DNA of 64,000 nucleotides. Source: UBA1014 sp964344035 (GTDB lineage Bacteria > SAR324 > NAC60-12). A program made the translations under genes and the position numbers. Where the stretch lies: positions 1 to 64,000 of the forward strand of contig CAYFLK010000001.1 in NCBI GenBank assembly GCA_964344035.1, given 5' to 3'. Shown piece after piece: positions 63,404 through 64,000 of the stretch. Within the stretch, counting starts at the first letter, position 1; each line of letters begins with the position of its first letter. The notes under the pieces were generated by a model that was not told the origin of the DNA, did no database searches, and was given only the letters and a program-made list of their open reading frames with translations.

Positions 63404-64000
63404 ATGCCTGACGAAGGAGGCAACAAAGGGTTAAAGTATTCCCAATGGCGCCCGATCGGCGTCTGTGATCAGGGTCAAGGAAATCAGCGCAAGGCCAGAA
63501 TTTTCACCAAAATTGATTTCACCGCGGTTACCACTCCCGGGATCAACCGCAGGAATTGGCATAACCGCACTGAAGTGGTGAAGATCGTAAATCGTTATGC
63601 GCGGCAGGTGGCAAAGTTGTCACTGCTGACAAAAACGATGAAGTCTCCTAAAATCGGACAAATCAACCTGGTGGGTGCGGTGCTTGGGCATGAAAAAACC
63701 CCTGGGTTGAACGTGGAATCCGCGGACGGACGGGTGCAGTTCTTTCAGGTTGAGTTTTACGATGCAGATGCTGACAAAAAAAGGAAATCCATAAAGCCGA
63801 GACTCTACTGGATAATTTCAGGGTTGGTGTTCGCAATCCTGGTTTTTTTTATATTTTGGAATTATTTTCCTTCAATTTCAGAGCAATCCAGACCTGGCAG
63901 GAACACCGCTAGATTGTGTGAAAACCGGGGAAAACCACTGCGGCACCGTGATGAAATGAGGAGATTGAGGAGGGATTTACTGGATGAACTGGATAGATAC
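63404..64000 (+). CDS. Partial single-pass membrane protein of unknown function (runs off the window)
   Basis: 199 codons open to the end of the window, starting at ATG 63404 and after an in-frame TGA at 63347. The first 130 residues are soluble and charged (KYSQWRPIGVCDQGQGN, INLVGAVLGHEK), a single membrane span lies at about 134-156 (LYWIISGLVFAILVFFIFW), and a basic tail rich in Arg and Asp/Glu follows. It is a real but incomplete gene by codon use; I recognise no family. Confidence 0.65.
   Translation, partial: MPDEGGNKGLKYSQWRPIGVCDQGQGNQRKARIFTKIDFTAVTTPGINRRNWHNRTEVVKIVNRYARQVAKLSLLTKTMKSPKIGQINLVGAVLGHEKTPGLNVESADGRVQFFQVEFYDADADKKRKSIKPRLYWIISGLVFAILVFFIFWNYFPSISEQSRPGRNTARLCENRGKPLRHRDEMRRLRRDLLDELDRY

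Noticed and set aside
1..64000. CRISPR arrays, integrases, phage genes and intact IS elements
   Set aside because: I looked for spaced direct repeats, DDE or tyrosine recombinase motifs and phage structural genes on both strands and found none; only the small MITE-like element was seen.

Overview
The window reads as a compact, gene-dense chromosomal segment of a free-living Gram-negative bacterium, most likely a marine proteobacterium of the deltaproteobacterial/SAR324-like kind. The outer-membrane components (MlaA, a beta-barrel-like protein, lipoproteins), the gammaproteobacterial-style Zur/ZnuABC locus, the RpoD C-terminus and the heavy load of uptake systems with amino- and amide-nitrogen catabolism point that way. 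The placement is an inference from gene content, not a phylogeny. No phage, integrase, intact insertion sequence or CRISPR array was seen.

Layout. 0-11 kb: a flavin disulfide reductase, a lytic transglycosylase, a coupled envelope-glycan pair (WecA-type phosphotransferase and ArnT-type glycosyltransferase), an ABC exporter, a LOG-family hydrolase, an acetyltransferase and an amidase, followed by the 3' remnant of a short-chain dehydrogenase. 11.5-15.1 kb: a cupin, then the zinc regulon znuA <> zur-znuC-znuB with a Zur-box-like palindrome between the divergent arms. 15.2-19.4 kb: an overlapping mlaA-mlaC-MMPL operon for envelope lipid transport. 20-29.6 kb: a block on the minus strand with a PotABCD-type ABC importer, an omega-aminotransferase, and a three-gene overlapping operon of creatinase, carbon-nitrogen hydrolase and a second creatinase-fold protein. 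This looks like uptake and breakdown of creatine, guanidino compounds or polyamines.

30-45 kb: a lipoprotein, a nitrilase, a tandem universal stress protein, and then a decaying hydantoinase/oxoprolinase pair (hyuA with an internal deletion; hyuB with an in-frame stop, a G-tract frameshift and an AT-rich insertion). Next comes a TRAP transporter (dctPQM), an IclR regulator, a beta-amino-acid-type aminotransferase and an MIO enzyme closely resembling phenylalanine 2,3-aminomutase (PaPAM/AdmH). Together the last genes suggest import of an aromatic amino acid, its isomerisation to the beta form and transamination to a beta-keto acid. This is the most interesting candidate system in the window.

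45-64 kb: housekeeping and orphan genes: folP (variant motif), an outer-membrane protein, a large HEAT/zinc-ribbon/TPR protein, an ABC exporter, an aspartate-type aminotransferase, an alpha/beta hydrolase with a MITE-like element at its start codon, tsaE-tsaB, a degenerate ABC-ATPase-like protein, dnaG-rpoD (overlapping), a 976-residue TPR protein, tRNA-Gln(UUG) and the start of a membrane protein that runs off the end of the window.
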